DNA of 64,000 bases from Motilibacter aurantiacus (GTDB taxonomy: Bacteria > Actinomycetota > Actinomycetes > Motilibacterales > Motilibacteraceae), in the NCBI RefSeq assembly GCF_011250645.1, contig NZ_JAANNO010000003.1, forward strand, positions 340,117 through 404,116, given 5' to 3'. The translations under genes and the position numbers were made by a program. Under the pieces are notes generated by a model. That model searched no databases. It was not told where the DNA came from and worked only from the letters and a program-made list of their open reading frames with translations. Shown here one piece after another: positions 26,701 through 36,730 of the stretch. Position 1 is the stretch's first letter. Each line of letters starts with the position of its first letter.

Positions 26701-29265
26701 GTGAGAGCCCGTTCCGTTCGACTCCCGCTGCTGGCGGGCGTGCTGCTCGCCGGGCTGCTGGTCCCGATGACGCAGCCGGCCGAGGCAGCCATCACTCCGC
26801 CCTGGTGCGGCACCCCGAGCGCCGACGCGGCCGCCAGCCTCCCCACCGGGGCCCCTGGGGACCCGGCCGGCAGCTTCCCGCACATCCCGTACTACGCCGT
26901 CGGGTGCACCCTCGAGCGCATCGCCGCGCAGAGCAACGGCCGCATGACCGTGGAGGTCATCGGCGAGTCCGCGCTCGGCCGCCCGCTCTACGGCGTCGTC
27001 ATCAACGCGTTGGAGACCAAGCAGCAGCGCGACGACTACCGGGCGTGGACCAGGGTCCGCAAGCAGATGCTGGAGGACCCGGCGAAGGCCCAGGACCTGG
27101 TCGACGCGGCCGGCCCCCGGATCAAGACGCCCATGGTGATCCAGGGCGGCATCCACGGCAACGAGTTCGAGGGCGTCGACGCCGCCATGGAGCTCATCGA
27201 GAAGTACGCGACGACGCCGTACGGCCAGGACCCCGAGGTCGACCACGCCCTGGACCACCTGGTCCTGGTCTTCAACCCGATCCAGAACCCGGACGGGCGG
27301 GTCACCGGCCTGCGGCCGAACGGCAACGGCTTCGACCTCAACCGGGACTACCTGTCCCAGACGCAGCCGGAGACGATCGCGTCGATCGACCTGCAGAAGG
27401 AGTGGCTCGCCCCCGAGCTGCTCGACCTGCACGGCTACGTCGCCCCCGCCCTCATCGAGGGGACGACCAAGCCGCACAACCCGAGCGTCGAGTACGACCT
27501 CTGGATCAAGTGGAACCAGCCGCGTGTGGCCGCGAACGTCGCCGCCATGGACGCCGCCGGCTTCGAGACGACCATCCCGGTCACCGAGTGGTGCTCCGAC
27601 GGTGACTTCCCGAGCACGACGACCGGGCTCTGCGCCAACGGGCGGCCCCCAGGCCCGGCCGAGGCCGAGGGCTGGGACGACTGGGGCCCGTTCTACACCG
27701 GCATGTACGCCCAGCAGATCGGCCTCGACGCCTCCACGATCGAGATGTGCTGGACGCCCTTCGACATCTGCGGTGGCCGCATCGGCGCCAAGAACCAGCA
27801 GGTCGTCGTCGTGGAGTCGACCATGGGCTTCGTCGCGGACAACCGCAGCGCGATGCTCCACGACCAGCTCGAGATCCTGGTCCGCAACGACACCAACGCG
27901 CCCCGGCCGGAGTGCTGCCCGGCGCCGTACGACGTCGACAACAACTGGATGGGCGAGTACGGCGAGGGCTACCTCATCCCGATGGGCACCGGGCAGCGCA
28001 GCGAGGCCGAGGCCAACCGGCTGGTCGAGTGGCTGCTCTACAACGACATCGAGGTGCAGAAGACGACGCGTCCCTACACCTACGGCGACACGACCTACGC
28101 CGCCGGCTCCTACGTCGTCCCGCTGGCCCAGCCGCGGCGCGGGCTCGCCGACACCGCGCTGTCGATCGGCGTCGACATCTCCGACCGGATCAACCAGCTG
28201 TACGCGTCCCCGGCCGCGTGGAGCCACGGCTACCTCTGGGGCGCCGACGTCGTCCCGGTCCCGCGCGGCACCGCCCTCCCCTCGGCGGTGAACAAGGTCC
28301 GGACGCCGAGCCTGCTCGGCGGCGGGGTGCAGGGCGGCAGCGCCGACTACTACGCGCTCGAGATCGACTCCCCCACGGCGGTCCGGTTCCTCAACGACCT
28401 CGTCTCCGACGGGGAGCTCCGCCCCAAGCTGGCCCTCGGCCCGGTGCAGGCCACGACCGGCACGCTCGCCGCGGGCTCGATCGTCCTGCCGGCCGGCCGT
28501 GAGGCTCGCCGGACGCTGGACGCGCTCGCGAAGCGGACCGGTCTCGAGTTCCAGCCGGTCAAGGCGGCGGGCGTCCCGGCGCTGGACGACGTCGACCGCT
28601 CCCCGCGCATCGCCGTGCTGACCGGCAGCCTCGACCAGAGCGTCTGGTCGCTGCGCAACCTCGGCTTCACCGCCAACCCGGTATCGACCGCCATGCTCAA
28701 CGGCACGACCAACCCGCTCGACAGCTACGACGTCGTGTTCAACGCCGGCACCGCGTTCCCGGGCAACACCGCGGCGAACGCCACCGCACGGGCGCGGCTC
28801 GCGGCCTTCTTCGCCGCGGGCGGCGGCTACATCGGCGCCGGGACGGCCGGCGCGGGCTTCCTGACCAGCGGCGGCCAGGTCACCGGCCTGACCGCGACGG
28901 CGCGCACCGGCGGCGGGCGCAGCGGCATCGTCTGGTGGGACAACACCGGCGGCGCGAGCAGCGTCATCACCGGCGCGTACCCCGCCAGGGACACGGCGAT
29001 GATGGACCCGCCCACCTGGCTCACGGCCGTCCCGTCGACCTTCACCGTCGACGCGCGGCTGCCGCAGTCCGGCTTCTTCGCCGCGGGCCTGTGGGCGCAG
29101 GACACCCAGTCGGCATCGGCCGGCGGCAGCGCGATCGTGGCCCACGGCACCAACACCGCCGGCACCTCCCGCATGACGGTGTTCGCCATGAACCCGCTCT
29201 ACCGGGCGGACCCCGAGCGCGAGTGGCCCATGGTCAGCGCCGCGGCGTACTGGGCCGACAAGTAG
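26701..29265 (+). CDS. Secreted M14 family zinc carboxypeptidase
   Basis: 854-aa exported metallopeptidase. The Sec signal peptide (RSVRLPLLAGVLLAGLLVPM, cleavage near AEAA) precedes a peptidase M14 domain. The zinc site HGNEFEG (His and Glu near residues 152/155) is followed by NPDGRVTGLRPNGNGFDLNR (the substrate-binding Asn-Arg), LLDLHGYV (third zinc ligand) and a candidate catalytic Glu in VVVVESTMGF. After about residue 500 a long C-terminal region with a glutamine-amidotransferase-like AVLTGSLDQSVWSLRNLGF segment follows, common in large actinobacterial M14 proteins. Several Cys pairs suggest disulfides. GTG start at 26701 with AGGAGG eight bases upstream. Monocistronic. Confidence 0.88.
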   Translation: MRARSVRLPLLAGVLLAGLLVPMTQPAEAAITPPWCGTPSADAAASLPTGAPGDPAGSFPHIPYYAVGCTLERIAAQSNGRMTVEVIGESALGRPLYGVVINALETKQQRDDYRAWTRVRKQMLEDPAKAQDLVDAAGPRIKTPMVIQGGIHGNEFEGVDAAMELIEKYATTPYGQDPEVDHALDHLVLVFNPIQNPDGRVTGLRPNGNGFDLNRDYLSQTQPETIASIDLQKEWLAPELLDLHGYVAPALIEGTTKPHNPSVEYDLWIKWNQPRVAANVAAMDAAGFETTIPVTEWCSDGDFPSTTTGLCANGRPPGPAEAEGWDDWGPFYTGMYAQQIGLDASTIEMCWTPFDICGGRIGAKNQQVVVVESTMGFVADNRSAMLHDQLEILVRNDTNAPRPECCPAPYDVDNNWMGEYGEGYLIPMGTGQRSEAEANRLVEWLLYNDIEVQKTTRPYTYGDTTYAAGSYVVPLAQPRRGLADTALSIGVDISDRINQLYASPAAWSHGYLWGADVVPVPRGTALPSAVNKVRTPSLLGGGVQGGSADYYALEIDSPTAVRFLNDLVSDGELRPKLALGPVQATTGTLAAGSIVLPAGREARRTLDALAKRTGLEFQPVKAAGVPALDDVDRSPRIAVLTGSLDQSVWSLRNLGFTANPVSTAMLNGTTNPLDSYDVVFNAGTAFPGNTAANATARARLAAFFAAGGGYIGAGTAGAGFLTSGGQVTGLTATARTGGGRSGIVWWDNTGGASSVITGAYPARDTAMMDPPTWLTAVPSTFTVDARLPQSGFFAAGLWAQDTQSASAGGSAIVAHGTNTAGTSRMTVFAMNPLYRADPEREWPMVSAAAYWADK

Positions 29266-29282
29266 CCCCTGCACGCCCTCGG

Positions 29283-29312
29283 ACGGCGGCCCTGCTCCGG
29301 CAGGGCCGCCGT
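29283..29312 (+). terminator. Rho-independent-type terminator after the M14 peptidase gene
   Basis: ACGGCGGCCCTGC (29283-29295) and GCAGGGCCGCCGT (29300-29312) form a perfect 13-bp stem with a TCCG tetraloop, 18 bases after the stop codon. Followed by TCCGCG rather than a U run. Confidence 0.8.
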
Positions 29313-29404
29313 TCCGCGTCCTCGGCGGGCGCACCGCCCGTGCGGCCGGCGCGAGGGGGCGTGCGCGAGACTGGCGCCTTCGGCCCGACGACGAAGGAGC
29401 ACGC

Positions 29405-30358
29405 GTGGCAGGCGACGTACGGTGGGGCTTCCTCGGCGCGGGCGCGATGGCACGCAACATCGCCCCGTGCGTGCACGCGGCGCGCGGAGCACGGCTGCAG
29501 GCGGCCGCGGCGCGCGACGCCGGGCGGGCGCTCCGCCTCGGCCCCGCCGGGTCGGCGTACGACGACTACGAGCTCCTGCTGCAGGACCCCGACGTCGACG
29601 CGGTCTACATCGCGCTCAACAACGACGCCCACCTGCCCATGACGCTGCGCGCGCTCGAGGCCGGCAAGCACGTCCTCTGCGAGAAGCCGCTGGGGCTGTC
29701 CGGCGCGGAGGCACGCCGCATGGCCACCGCGGCCGAGGCCGCCGACAAACTCGTGGTCGAGGCCTTCTGGTACCGCTGGCACCCCCGAACCCGGCGGGCC
29801 GAGGCCCTGGTGAAGGCCGGCCTGCTCGGGGAGGTCACGTCCGTGACGTCGACCTTCACCGGCGGCGTGACCGAGGACCTCGTGAACTACCGGTACGACC
29901 CGGCCCGCGGCGGCGGCGCGCTCTACGACGTCGGCTGCTACGCCGTGTCTGCGGCGCTCTGGGCCGCGGGCGCCGCTCCCCTCAAGCAGGCATCCGGCGA
30001 GCTCGAGCTGCACCCGAGCGGCGTCGACCTGGCCGGCACGGCGCAGCTCACGCTCGGGCGGACCACCGCCGACGTCCGCTTCGGCATGTCGGGCCAGGAC
30101 GTCCAGGAAGTCGTGGTCGAGGGGACCGAGGGGCGGCTGGCGATCCGCGAGAGCGCGTTCGTCTCCCGCTACGAGGTCGCCGAGCTGCACGTCGACGACC
30201 GCGTCGAGCGCTTCGCCCCGGTCGACCCGTACCAGCTGATGTTCGAGGCCGTCTCGGCACGGATCCGCGGCGAGGCCGACACCATCGTCGAGATCGCGGA
30301 GTCGATCCGCATCGCCGACGCCATCGACGCGGTGTTCGCGGCCGCCCGCGGGGCCTGA
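29405..30358 (+). CDS. Gfo/Idh/MocA family NAD(P)-dependent oxidoreductase
   Basis: 317-aa dehydrogenase. The N-terminal Rossmann motif WGFLGAGAMARNIAP is unusually late for sugar-specific subfamilies but canonical. VYIALNNDAHLPMTLRALEA and the family's EKP motif (HVLCEKPLGLSGAEARR) follow, and the C-terminal domain has EAFWYRWHPRTRRAEALVKA and GGGALYDVGCYAVSAALWAA. It resembles dimeric dihydrodiol/trans-1,2-dihydrobenzene-diol or glucose-fructose oxidoreductase members; the substrate is not deducible. GTG start with AAGGAG upstream. Stands alone. Confidence 0.88.
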   Translation: MAGDVRWGFLGAGAMARNIAPCVHAARGARLQAAAARDAGRALRLGPAGSAYDDYELLLQDPDVDAVYIALNNDAHLPMTLRALEAGKHVLCEKPLGLSGAEARRMATAAEAADKLVVEAFWYRWHPRTRRAEALVKAGLLGEVTSVTSTFTGGVTEDLVNYRYDPARGGGALYDVGCYAVSAALWAAGAAPLKQASGELELHPSGVDLAGTAQLTLGRTTADVRFGMSGQDVQEVVVEGTEGRLAIRESAFVSRYEVAELHVDDRVERFAPVDPYQLMFEAVSARIRGEADTIVEIAESIRIADAIDAVFAAARGA

Positions 30359-30387
30359 CCCCTCCCGGGCGGGGCGTCGCGCTGCCG

Positions 30388-32436
30388 TCAGCGGCGCGGG
30401 CGCTCGTTCATCTGCTTGAGCCAGGCGTTGTAGGCCGCCAGCTCGTCCTCCTCGCCGCGCGCGGTGGCCCGGTCGGCCGCCCGGTCCGTGCGGCGGGCCT
30501 CGCGCTCGTCGGCGCGCGTCCAGGCGACGAAGACCGCGATGAGCACGATCGCGATGGGCACCTCGCCGAGGCCCCAGCCGAGCCCGCCGCCGAGGTGCTG
30601 GTCGTCCAGCAGGCCGCGGCCGTAGGGGTCCCCGAGCTCCTCGTAGTAGTCCGCGGCGAGCAGCGACGTCGTCGACATGACGGCGATCGAGAAGAACGCG
30701 TGGAACGGCATGGCCGCGAACAGCACGCCGATCCGCGCGAGGTACGGCAGCTTGCGCGGCGCCGGGTCGATGCCGACGAGGACGTAGAAGAAGAGCGACC
30801 CGGCGGCCAGGAAGTGCGCCGCCATGAGCGTGTGGCCGAGGGCGTGGTTGCTCATCAGGAAGCCGAACAGCGGCGTGAAGTAGAGCGCGAACAGGCTGCC
30901 GACGAAGATGAGGCCGGCGACGACCGGGTGGGTGACGAACGAGACGAACGGCGAGTGCAGGACCGCGAGCAGCGCCTGGCGGGGGCCACGCTCCTCGGGG
31001 GTGCGGCCCCCGGGCAGCGTGCGCAGGGCCAGGGTCACCGGGGCGCCGAGCACCAGGAAGATCGGCGCCACCATCGACAGCACCATGTGGCCCATCATGT
31101 GCGCGCTGAACAGCAGGTGCGAGTACGCCGCGAGCCCGCCGCAGGTCGTGTACAGCACGATCGCCAGCCCGACGTACCAGGAGACGGCCCGGCCGACCGG
31201 CCAGGGGTCGCCGCGGTGGCGCAGCGTGCGCAGGCCCACGGCGTACAGGGCGCCGGCGAGCAGCACGAACGTGAGGAAGAACCCGTCGACCTGGTACTCG
31301 GTCAGGTATCGCAGCGGCGTCGGCGCCGGCGGCGGGTCGAAGCCGAGCAGCGAGCGCAGCAGCGGCGCGGAGCTCGGGCCCTCGTCGACCGGCACCGGCG
31401 TCGGCGTCCGCGCGAGCGCGACCGCCAGCCCGACGAGGGCGGCCATGAGGAGCACCTCGACGGCGGCGAGCCGGGCGAACGCTGCCCGCGACTGCGCGAG
31501 CCGGGGCAGCACGACGAGCCGCATCCGGGCGCCGAGCGCGACCAGCAGGGCGAAGCCGGCCGCCTTCTCCAGGACCAGCCCGCCGTACGCCGACGACAGC
31601 GCCGCGTCCACGCTGCCGAGGCGGAGCCACGCGCTCACGAGGCCGCTTCCGCCCACCGCGACGGCGGCCCACAGCGCCAGCCGGCTGTAGCGCGGCACGG
31701 CCGCGACGAGCGGCGCGCCGGTGGCCGTGCGCCGCCAGACCCAGAGCAGCGCCCCGAGCCCGCCGACCCAGAGCACCGACGCGACGACGTGGACGACCAG
31801 CGCGGAGATGGCGAGCATGTGGTTGCCGGCGCCCGCGGCGTGCCCGGTGAGCAGCGGTGGGGTGACCGCGGCCACGGCGACGGCGAGCAGCGCCAGGGCG
31901 CCGCGCACGGACGTGGTGAGACGGGCGAGGACGGCGACGACGCAGGCCAGCACGACCTGCGTCACCAGCGCACGGCCCTGCGGCAGGACCGTCAGGAACT
32001 CGCGGAGCGCCGAGCCGGAGAGCGCGTCCTGCGGCGGCCGCCCGAACACGTCGGACAGGGTGAGGACGGTCTGCACCAGCGCCGCGCCCGCCCAGGCGAG
32101 CGCGGCCGTGCCGGCGAGGCGTACGCCCAGGAAGGCGCTGCCACGCAGCTGCCCCTCCCGGTTGGCGAGCAGCACGGCCCCCGCGAGCAGCAGGCCGACC
32201 GTCGCGATCGCGGCGCCGTCGGCCAGCAGCCGCGCCACCGGAAGGCCCCAGCCGGTGACCGGCCCGGCGTCCGGCAGCCCGGGGGCGGCCTTCTCGGGCC
32301 GGCCTCCCCCGACCACCAGCGTGACGAGCAGCACGAGGTAGGCGACCGCCGCGGCCGGTGGCCCCCAGGGACGGCGCGTCCGGCGCGGGTCGGGCCGGTC
32401 GGCAGCGGGCGGGGCCGGTGCTTCGAGCTGGGTCAT
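30388..32436 (-). CDS. CopD-CtaG fusion: copper transport / cytochrome c oxidase assembly membrane protein
   Basis: 682-aa polytopic membrane protein. The N-terminal half is CopD-like ([56 protein letters not shown]). The C-terminal half (about 380-640) is a caa3-type CtaG domain, with [40 protein letters not shown] and [20 protein letters not shown] carrying putative copper-binding His/Met. The ATG overlaps the copC stop (ATGA), so CopC (periplasmic-side copper carrier) and this transporter act together in copper uptake for Cu-oxidase assembly. The C-terminal tail is charged and cytoplasmic. Confidence 0.92.
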   Translation of the reverse strand: MTQLEAPAPPAADRPDPRRTRRPWGPPAAAVAYLVLLVTLVVGGGRPEKAAPGLPDAGPVTGWGLPVARLLADGAAIATVGLLLAGAVLLANREGQLRGSAFLGVRLAGTAALAWAGAALVQTVLTLSDVFGRPPQDALSGSALREFLTVLPQGRALVTQVVLACVVAVLARLTTSVRGALALLAVAVAAVTPPLLTGHAAGAGNHMLAISALVVHVVASVLWVGGLGALLWVWRRTATGAPLVAAVPRYSRLALWAAVAVGGSGLVSAWLRLGSVDAALSSAYGGLVLEKAAGFALLVALGARMRLVVLPRLAQSRAAFARLAAVEVLLMAALVGLAVALARTPTPVPVDEGPSSAPLLRSLLGFDPPPAPTPLRYLTEYQVDGFFLTFVLLAGALYAVGLRTLRHRGDPWPVGRAVSWYVGLAIVLYTTCGGLAAYSHLLFSAHMMGHMVLSMVAPIFLVLGAPVTLALRTLPGGRTPEERGPRQALLAVLHSPFVSFVTHPVVAGLIFVGSLFALYFTPLFGFLMSNHALGHTLMAAHFLAAGSLFFYVLVGIDPAPRKLPYLARIGVLFAAMPFHAFFSIAVMSTTSLLAADYYEELGDPYGRGLLDDQHLGGGLGWGLGEVPIAIVLIAVFVAWTRADEREARRTDRAADRATARGEEDELAAYNAWLKQMNERPRR

Positions 32437-33029
32437 CGCGTGCCCTCCGCCGCCCGGGAGCGGCGCCGCCGGGCCACGTCGACGGCGAGGTAGGCCACGA
32501 TCACGGCCGCGACCCCGCCGACGCCGAGCAGCCCGCCGTTGCGGGAGAGCCAGCCCTGCTCGTCGCCGGCTCCGGCGCTCGCCGCGGCCTGCACGCCGAC
32601 CGGAGCGGGCTTGCCGCTCGCGACCGAGAACGACAGCCGCCCGGCCACCGGATGCCCGTCGGCCGAGACCACGCGCCAGTCCAGGGCGTACGCGCCGGCG
32701 GCCGCCGCCCCCGACAGCGGGGCCGTCACGCGCTGCCCGTCCGCGGCTGGCCGGCCCAGCGCGACCGGCTGCCCGTCGGGGCCGGTCAGCACGAGTGCGA
32801 GCCCCACGCCGGAGACGTCGGCGTCGAAGGCCAGCTCGACCTGCGGCGGCGCGCTCTCGAGCACCTCCCCCTCGGCGGGGAAGGAGGAGACGAGGCTGTT
32901 GTGCGCGGCGGCCGGGGCCGCGCCGGCGAGGACGAGCCAGCCGAGGGCGAGAAGGGCCACCAGGGCTCCGGCAGCGGCCCGCCGGGCGCGGGAGGCCGCT
33001 CGGGCGGCGGGGGCTGGGGACAGAGGCAT
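32433..33029 (-). CDS. Copper-binding protein CopC (membrane-anchored)
   Basis: 198-aa exported protein. After the signal peptide (cleavage at APAAA), the mature protein begins with His ([13 protein letters not shown]), the first copper ligand of CopC. The second ligand set is in [19 protein letters not shown]-terminal helix ([20 protein letters not shown]) followed by Arg-rich residues anchors it. Start chosen at ATG 33029; a longer in-frame GTG/ATG start would add about 55 residues unlike any signal peptide. Co-translated with the CopD-CtaG gene. Confidence 0.9.
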   Translation of the reverse strand: MPLSPAPAARAASRARRAAAGALVALLALGWLVLAGAAPAAAHNSLVSSFPAEGEVLESAPPQVELAFDADVSGVGLALVLTGPDGQPVALGRPAADGQRVTAPLSGAAAAGAYALDWRVVSADGHPVAGRLSFSVASGKPAPVGVQAAASAGAGDEQGWLSRNGGLLGVGGVAAVIVAYLAVDVARRRRSRAAEGTR

Positions 33030-33226
33030 GCTGGGTGCCAGTCTGCCTCGCCCGCGCCGGGGCGCGCGATGCCGCCGGCCGTGCCGTGGGCCACAGGCGA
33101 ACGGCGCGCGTGGCCGAGAAGTTCCGCCGGGGATGCGACAGCTGTCGTGCCCGACGGACGCGCTCGGGAGGTCACCAGGAGTCCCGGGATCCACACGGTC
33201 CGTCCCGGACTTCTAGGGTGTCGCCC

Positions 33227-33895
33227 ATGGTGGACCGGCTGGTGTGGATCGACTGCGAGATGACCGGCCTCGACCTGCGCACCGACGCGCTGGTCGAGAT
33301 CGCTGCGCTCGTGACCGACAGTGAGCTCAACATCCTCGGCGAGGGGGTCGACGTCGTGATCCGCCCGCCGGACGAGGCGTTGGCCACCATGCCGGACGTC
33401 GTCCGCGAGATGCACACGGCGTCGGGGCTGCTGGCCAGCCTCGAGCACGGCGTGACGCTCGAGGAGGCCGAGCGGGAGGTCCTGGCGTACGTCCGCAAGC
33501 ACGTGCCCGACGCACGCAAGGCCCCGCTCGCCGGCAACTCGGTGAGCACCGACCGCGGCTTCATCGCGCGCGACATGCCCGCCCTCGACGACCACCTGCA
33601 CTACCGGATCGTCGACGTGTCCAGCATCAAGGAGCTGGCTCGCCGGTGGTACCCCCGGGCCTACTACAACTCGCCGAAGAAGGCGGGCGGCCACCGCGCG
33701 CTGGCCGACATCCGCGAGAGCATCGCCGAGCTGGCGTACTACCGCGAGGCCGTCTTCGTCCCGCAGCCCGGCCCCGACACCGACACCTCGCGCGCGATCG
33801 CGGCCAAGCACGTGCTCCCGGCCCCCGAGCCGGGCCTGCCCGCCGCCGCGGGGCAGCCGGCGACGCCCGAGCCCGCTGCGGGGGAACTGGCCTGA
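33227..33895 (+). CDS. orn: Oligoribonuclease Orn
   Basis: 222-aa DEDDh exonuclease that degrades 2-5-mer RNAs, including pGpG from c-di-GMP breakdown. Catalytic motifs: [11 protein letters not shown] (Asp/Glu), [20 protein letters not shown], and [19 protein letters not shown] (His and Asp). The ATG at 33227 directly follows an AT-richer stretch, TTCTAGGGTGTCGCCC, suggesting a near-leaderless start. A ~35-residue Ala/Pro tail follows the conserved domain. It may work with the diguanylate cyclase at 55.2 kb, though Orn is a general housekeeping enzyme. Confidence 0.95.
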   Translation: MVDRLVWIDCEMTGLDLRTDALVEIAALVTDSELNILGEGVDVVIRPPDEALATMPDVVREMHTASGLLASLEHGVTLEEAEREVLAYVRKHVPDARKAPLAGNSVSTDRGFIARDMPALDDHLHYRIVDVSSIKELARRWYPRAYYNSPKKAGGHRALADIRESIAELAYYREAVFVPQPGPDTDTSRAIAAKHVLPAPEPGLPAAAGQPATPEPAAGELA

Positions 33896-33955
33896 GACCT
33901 GCTGCCAGGCCCCGCTACACTTGTCCAGCCGCGGCGGGCGACCGGCGCGTCGATG

Positions 33956-34031
33956 GTGGGTGTAGCTCAGCTGGTAGAGCACCGGGTTGTGATCCCGGGT
34001 GTCGCGGGTTCGAGTCCCGTCACTCACCCCA
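33956..34031 (+). tRNA. tRNA-His (anticodon GUG), CCA encoded
   Basis: Acceptor GTGGGTG/CACTCAC (one G-T pair), D arm GCTCAGCTGGTAGAGC, anticodon loop TTGTGAT with GTG at 33989-33991, T arm GCGGGTTCGAGTCCCGT. Discriminator C at 34028 and a genomic CCA at 34029-34031. The G at 33955 can supply the G-1 that pairs with the discriminator, as in all tRNA-His. Confidence 0.95.
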
Positions 34032-34040
34032 GCACAGGAG

Positions 34041-34070
34041 GCCCTGGTCGGTTCGCTGACCAGGGCCTTT
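34041..34070 (+). terminator. Terminator after tRNA-His
   Basis: GCCCTGGTC (34041-34049) pairs with GACCAGGGC (34058-34066) around GGTTCGCT, then CTTT. It also stands at the 3' end of the convergent gene ending at 34076, so may be bidirectional. Confidence 0.75.
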
Positions 34071-34075
34071 CCCGT

Positions 34076-34693
34076 TCACCCCCGGACGTCGTGGCCCACG
34101 GCGCTCATCCGCCGCCAGAGCACCGTGGGCGTGGTCGGCGCCAGCTGCCAGCCCTCCTCGCCCGGCTCCGGCTCCACGGCCCAGAGCCCCCGGCCGTCCT
34201 CGACCACGGCCAGCCGCCGCTCCCCGGACGGGGCGGCGGTCGCGAGAGCGAAAGCGCCGCGCGCGGCGAGCATCGCGTACGCCGAGGACCTGCGCAGGTC
34301 GTCGGGGTGGAAGAGGTCGTCCAGCAGCTCCTCGTCCACCGGGCGCGGCTCGCGGGTGCCGTCGACCCGGTGCGGGCGGAGCCCGGCCAGCCGGGCCAGG
34401 AAGCCGGCCAGGAACGGCGGCGGCAGCGGCATCAGCTGGTGCTCCGCCCCGCGGACGTGGGCGAGGACAGCGACCGCCTCGTCCCCGGCCCAGGCGTGAT
34501 GGCGCACGGCGACCCGGGGCGAGGCGACATCGAGCTGCACCCGGGCCAGCGGCCGGCGGGCGGCCCGCACCGCCTCGGGCACGCCGGGCAGCTGGGCCAG
34601 CTGCGCGGGCAGGGCCGCGTCCCCCTCCTCGATGAGCCGCAGCCAGTCCTCGACCGCGAGGCGCACGACCCCGTCCCGCGTCTGCACGGTCAC
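34076..34693 (-). CDS. Secretion-cluster protein of unknown function (possibly EspG-like)
   Basis: 205 aa, soluble, no signal peptide. It begins VTVQTRDGVVRLAVEDWLRL; central WAGDEAVAVLAHVRGAEHQL and LPPPFLAGFLARLAGLRPHR; later SSAYAMLAARGAFALATAAP and a C-terminal Trp-rich WAVEPEPGEEGWQLAPTTPT. A beta-rich body resembling EspG-type chaperones of type VII secretion is possible but unproven. GTG start overlaps the upstream stop (GTGA). Last gene of the minus-strand WXG100-like cluster. Confidence 0.6.
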   Translation of the reverse strand: MTVQTRDGVVRLAVEDWLRLIEEGDAALPAQLAQLPGVPEAVRAARRPLARVQLDVASPRVAVRHHAWAGDEAVAVLAHVRGAEHQLMPLPPPFLAGFLARLAGLRPHRVDGTREPRPVDEELLDDLFHPDDLRRSSAYAMLAARGAFALATAAPSGERRLAVVEDGRGLWAVEPEPGEEGWQLAPTTPTVLWRRMSAVGHDVRG

Positions 34694-35172
34694 CCGGCTG
34701 CCTCCGCGCGGGGCGGCGGGCCCACGACGAGCCCGTCGGCGAGCTCGGCGAACAGGTCGGCGAAGTAGTCGTAGCGGACGGTGTCGACGGTCGCCGTGAG
34801 GGTGCAGCCGGCGCCGCCGGCCTGCGCGAACCACTGCTCCATCGTCACCGGGACGGCGTCGTCGACGACGTGCTGGGCGAGCCGGCGGCCGCCAGGCTGC
34901 CCGCCGACGGGCCGGCGCTCGAGGTCGATCAGCTGGTACGCCGCCAGCTGCGTGGGGAGCAGCCGGTCGGTGCCCGCCTGCCAGTCGCGGAACGACAGCC
35001 CGCCGTTGTGGACCACCGTCAGCACCAGGCTCGCCCGGAAGGGGCGCCCGCCCTCGACGGCGGGCTCGACCGCGATGAGCCGGCCGTCCGGCTGGCCCGG
35101 CACCACCTGCCAGTCGGCGGGCACCGGCAGCACGCAGCCGGCGACCTGGTGCGCCACCATTCCCGCGCTCAC
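34690..35172 (-). CDS. LpqN/DUF1795-like protein in secretion cluster
   Basis: 160-aa soluble protein. CVLPVPADWQVVPGQPDGRL, RASLVLTVVHNGGLSFRDWQ, and TMEQWFAQAGGAGCTLTATV with YFADLFAELADGLVVG resemble the Mog1/PsbP-fold LpqN family that accompanies WXG100 gene sets in actinobacteria. No lipobox, so cytoplasmic. GTG start overlaps the upstream membrane protein's stop (GTGA). Family call tentative. Confidence 0.55.
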   Translation of the reverse strand: MSAGMVAHQVAGCVLPVPADWQVVPGQPDGRLIAVEPAVEGGRPFRASLVLTVVHNGGLSFRDWQAGTDRLLPTQLAAYQLIDLERRPVGGQPGGRRLAQHVVDDAVPVTMEQWFAQAGGAGCTLTATVDTVRYDYFADLFAELADGLVVGPPPRAEAAG

Positions 35173-35525
35173 CGCCGCCGCCCCGCGGCTCGCCGCAGCC
35201 GCACGCTCTCCCGCGCCCAGCCGGGGACGAGCCACAGCGGGACGCGCAGCTGCAGCGCGCTGAGCAGCATGAGGACCACGAACACCGGCAGGCACACGGT
35301 GAGCACGACGGCGGCGACGAGGTTGTCGTCGGCCCGGTCGGCGACGGCGAGCGCGAGCAGGCCCGCCCCACCGCCGGGGACCGTCAGCAGCCCGGTGCGG
35401 ACGCCGCGCTCGCCGTTGGAGGCCCAGTCCCGCGCCCAGGGGCGGGCGCCGAGGCGCAGCAGCACGGCGTACGCGAGGAGTGCGGCTCCGGCGGCGGCCA
35501 GCACGACGGCGAGGATCGGGCTCAC
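35169..35525 (-). CDS. Small membrane protein in secretion cluster
   Basis: 118 aa with three hydrophobic segments: ILAVVLAAAGAALLAYAVLL, GLLTVPGGGAGLLALAVA and LVAAVVLTVCLPVFVVLML, and a basic C-terminus (RRAAGRRR). GTG start two bases after the stop of the LXG-like gene. Family not recognised. Could be a membrane partner or immunity-type protein for the neighbouring secreted candidate. Confidence 0.7.
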   Translation of the reverse strand: MSPILAVVLAAAGAALLAYAVLLRLGARPWARDWASNGERGVRTGLLTVPGGGAGLLALAVADRADDNLVAAVVLTVCLPVFVVLMLLSALQLRVPLWLVPGWARESVRLRRAAGRRR

Positions 35526-35527
35526 GC

Positions 35528-36730
35528 TCAGTCCCAGAAGCTGATCGCGTCACCGACGTCGGACAGCCCGTCCCCGATCGCGTCGACGGCGTCGCCCGCC
35601 GCGTGGACTGCGCCGTCCCACTGCTCGTTGACCGTGTCGGCGAGCTCGCTGCCGGCGAACCCGCCGATCGCGCCACCGACCAGGCCGCCGATCGCGCCGC
35701 CCACCACGGTGCCGACCCCGGGGAAGATCGCGGTGCCGATCGCCCCGCCAGCCCACGCGCCGGCGGACGCGCCTCCCCACGCGCCGGCCCCGGACAGGAC
35801 ACCCTTGGTCGCGGCCCGGTCGACCCGCTCGCCGGTGTCCAGCGAGGGGTCGTCCGCGTCCGCGTCCCACTGGCTCCAGGCCGAGGTGATGCCGGTGACG
35901 ACGCCACCGGCCCGGTTCGCCCAGGCCCCTGCCGTCTCCCAGCGCGCCATGTTCGCCGACTGGTGCGGCAGCGCCCGCCAGTCGCGGGCCGCAGCGCCGG
36001 AGCGCAGCGAGAGCCGGAGCCGCTCCAGGGGCGTCCAGCCCTTGTTGGTTCCCCACACCCACCGGCCCTGGGCGTCGCGGAACTTCGGCTGCCAGACGCC
36101 CAGGGCGCCCTGCGCCATCCAGCCGGCCAGGCCACCGAAGCCCAGGCCGGCGAGGCCGAGCGCGTAGCCGCCGGCCGCGATGCCGTCCATCCCGTCGGGG
36201 GGCAGCAGCCCGAGCTTCTCCAGCAGGTTCTCGACGAGGCCGTCGCCGTTGCTGTCCAGCATGGCGTCGACCAGCCGGCTGTGCGCGTCGCGCTCCTTGG
36301 CGCGCGCGTCCTGCGCGATCGCGAAGGCCTCGTCGTAGGCCCGCACCTTGCGGTCGTGCTCGGCCGCCTGCTCCTCGGTCATCTCGCCGCCGCCGGACGG
36401 GGGCAGGACCGTGTCGCCGCTGACCGCGAGGCCCGCCCCGGAGGCCAGGGTGCGCACCCTGGCCAGGTCGGACCGGACGACGTCCAGGGCACCGGCGAAG
36501 TCGTCGAGAGCCCGGCACGCGGGCGTGATCCCGTCGGCCAGGCCGGTCAACGCGGAGGCCGCGTCACGGGCGGTGGCCCGGTAGCCCTCCGCAGCCGCCC
36601 CGCTCCAGGAGCCGCAGTTCGTGCGCCGCACCGTCGCCGCGCTCTGCTCGAGCTCCTCGGCGACGCCCCGGCCGGTCGAGGCCGCCGCCCGGCAGGCCGT
36701 CGAGCTGCCGTGAACGGTCAGCTCGATCAC
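35528..36730 (-). CDS. LXG/WXG-like secreted-effector candidate with glycine-zipper region
   Basis: 400 aa. The N-terminal ~110 residues are helical, with RRTNCGSWSGAAAEGYRATA (a WxG turn) as in LXG/WXG100-type targeting domains. Around residue 165 an EF-hand-like loop DSNGDGLVENLLEKLGLLPP could bind calcium. The middle has Trp-rich WQPKFRDAQGRWVWGTNKGW. The C-terminal region is a glycine zipper, GVGTVVGGAIGGLVGGAIGG, ending FAGSELADTVNEQWDGAVHA. No recognisable toxin domain, signal peptide or lipobox. GTG start overlaps the stop of the 95-aa partner gene (GTGA). Probably exported or membrane-inserting; substrate role inferred. Confidence 0.65.
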   Translation of the reverse strand: MIELTVHGSSTACRAAASTGRGVAEELEQSAATVRRTNCGSWSGAAAEGYRATARDAASALTGLADGITPACRALDDFAGALDVVRSDLARVRTLASGAGLAVSGDTVLPPSGGGEMTEEQAAEHDRKVRAYDEAFAIAQDARAKERDAHSRLVDAMLDSNGDGLVENLLEKLGLLPPDGMDGIAAGGYALGLAGLGFGGLAGWMAQGALGVWQPKFRDAQGRWVWGTNKGWTPLERLRLSLRSGAAARDWRALPHQSANMARWETAGAWANRAGGVVTGITSAWSQWDADADDPSLDTGERVDRAATKGVLSGAGAWGGASAGAWAGGAIGTAIFPGVGTVVGGAIGGLVGGAIGGFAGSELADTVNEQWDGAVHAAGDAVDAIGDGLSDVGDAISFWD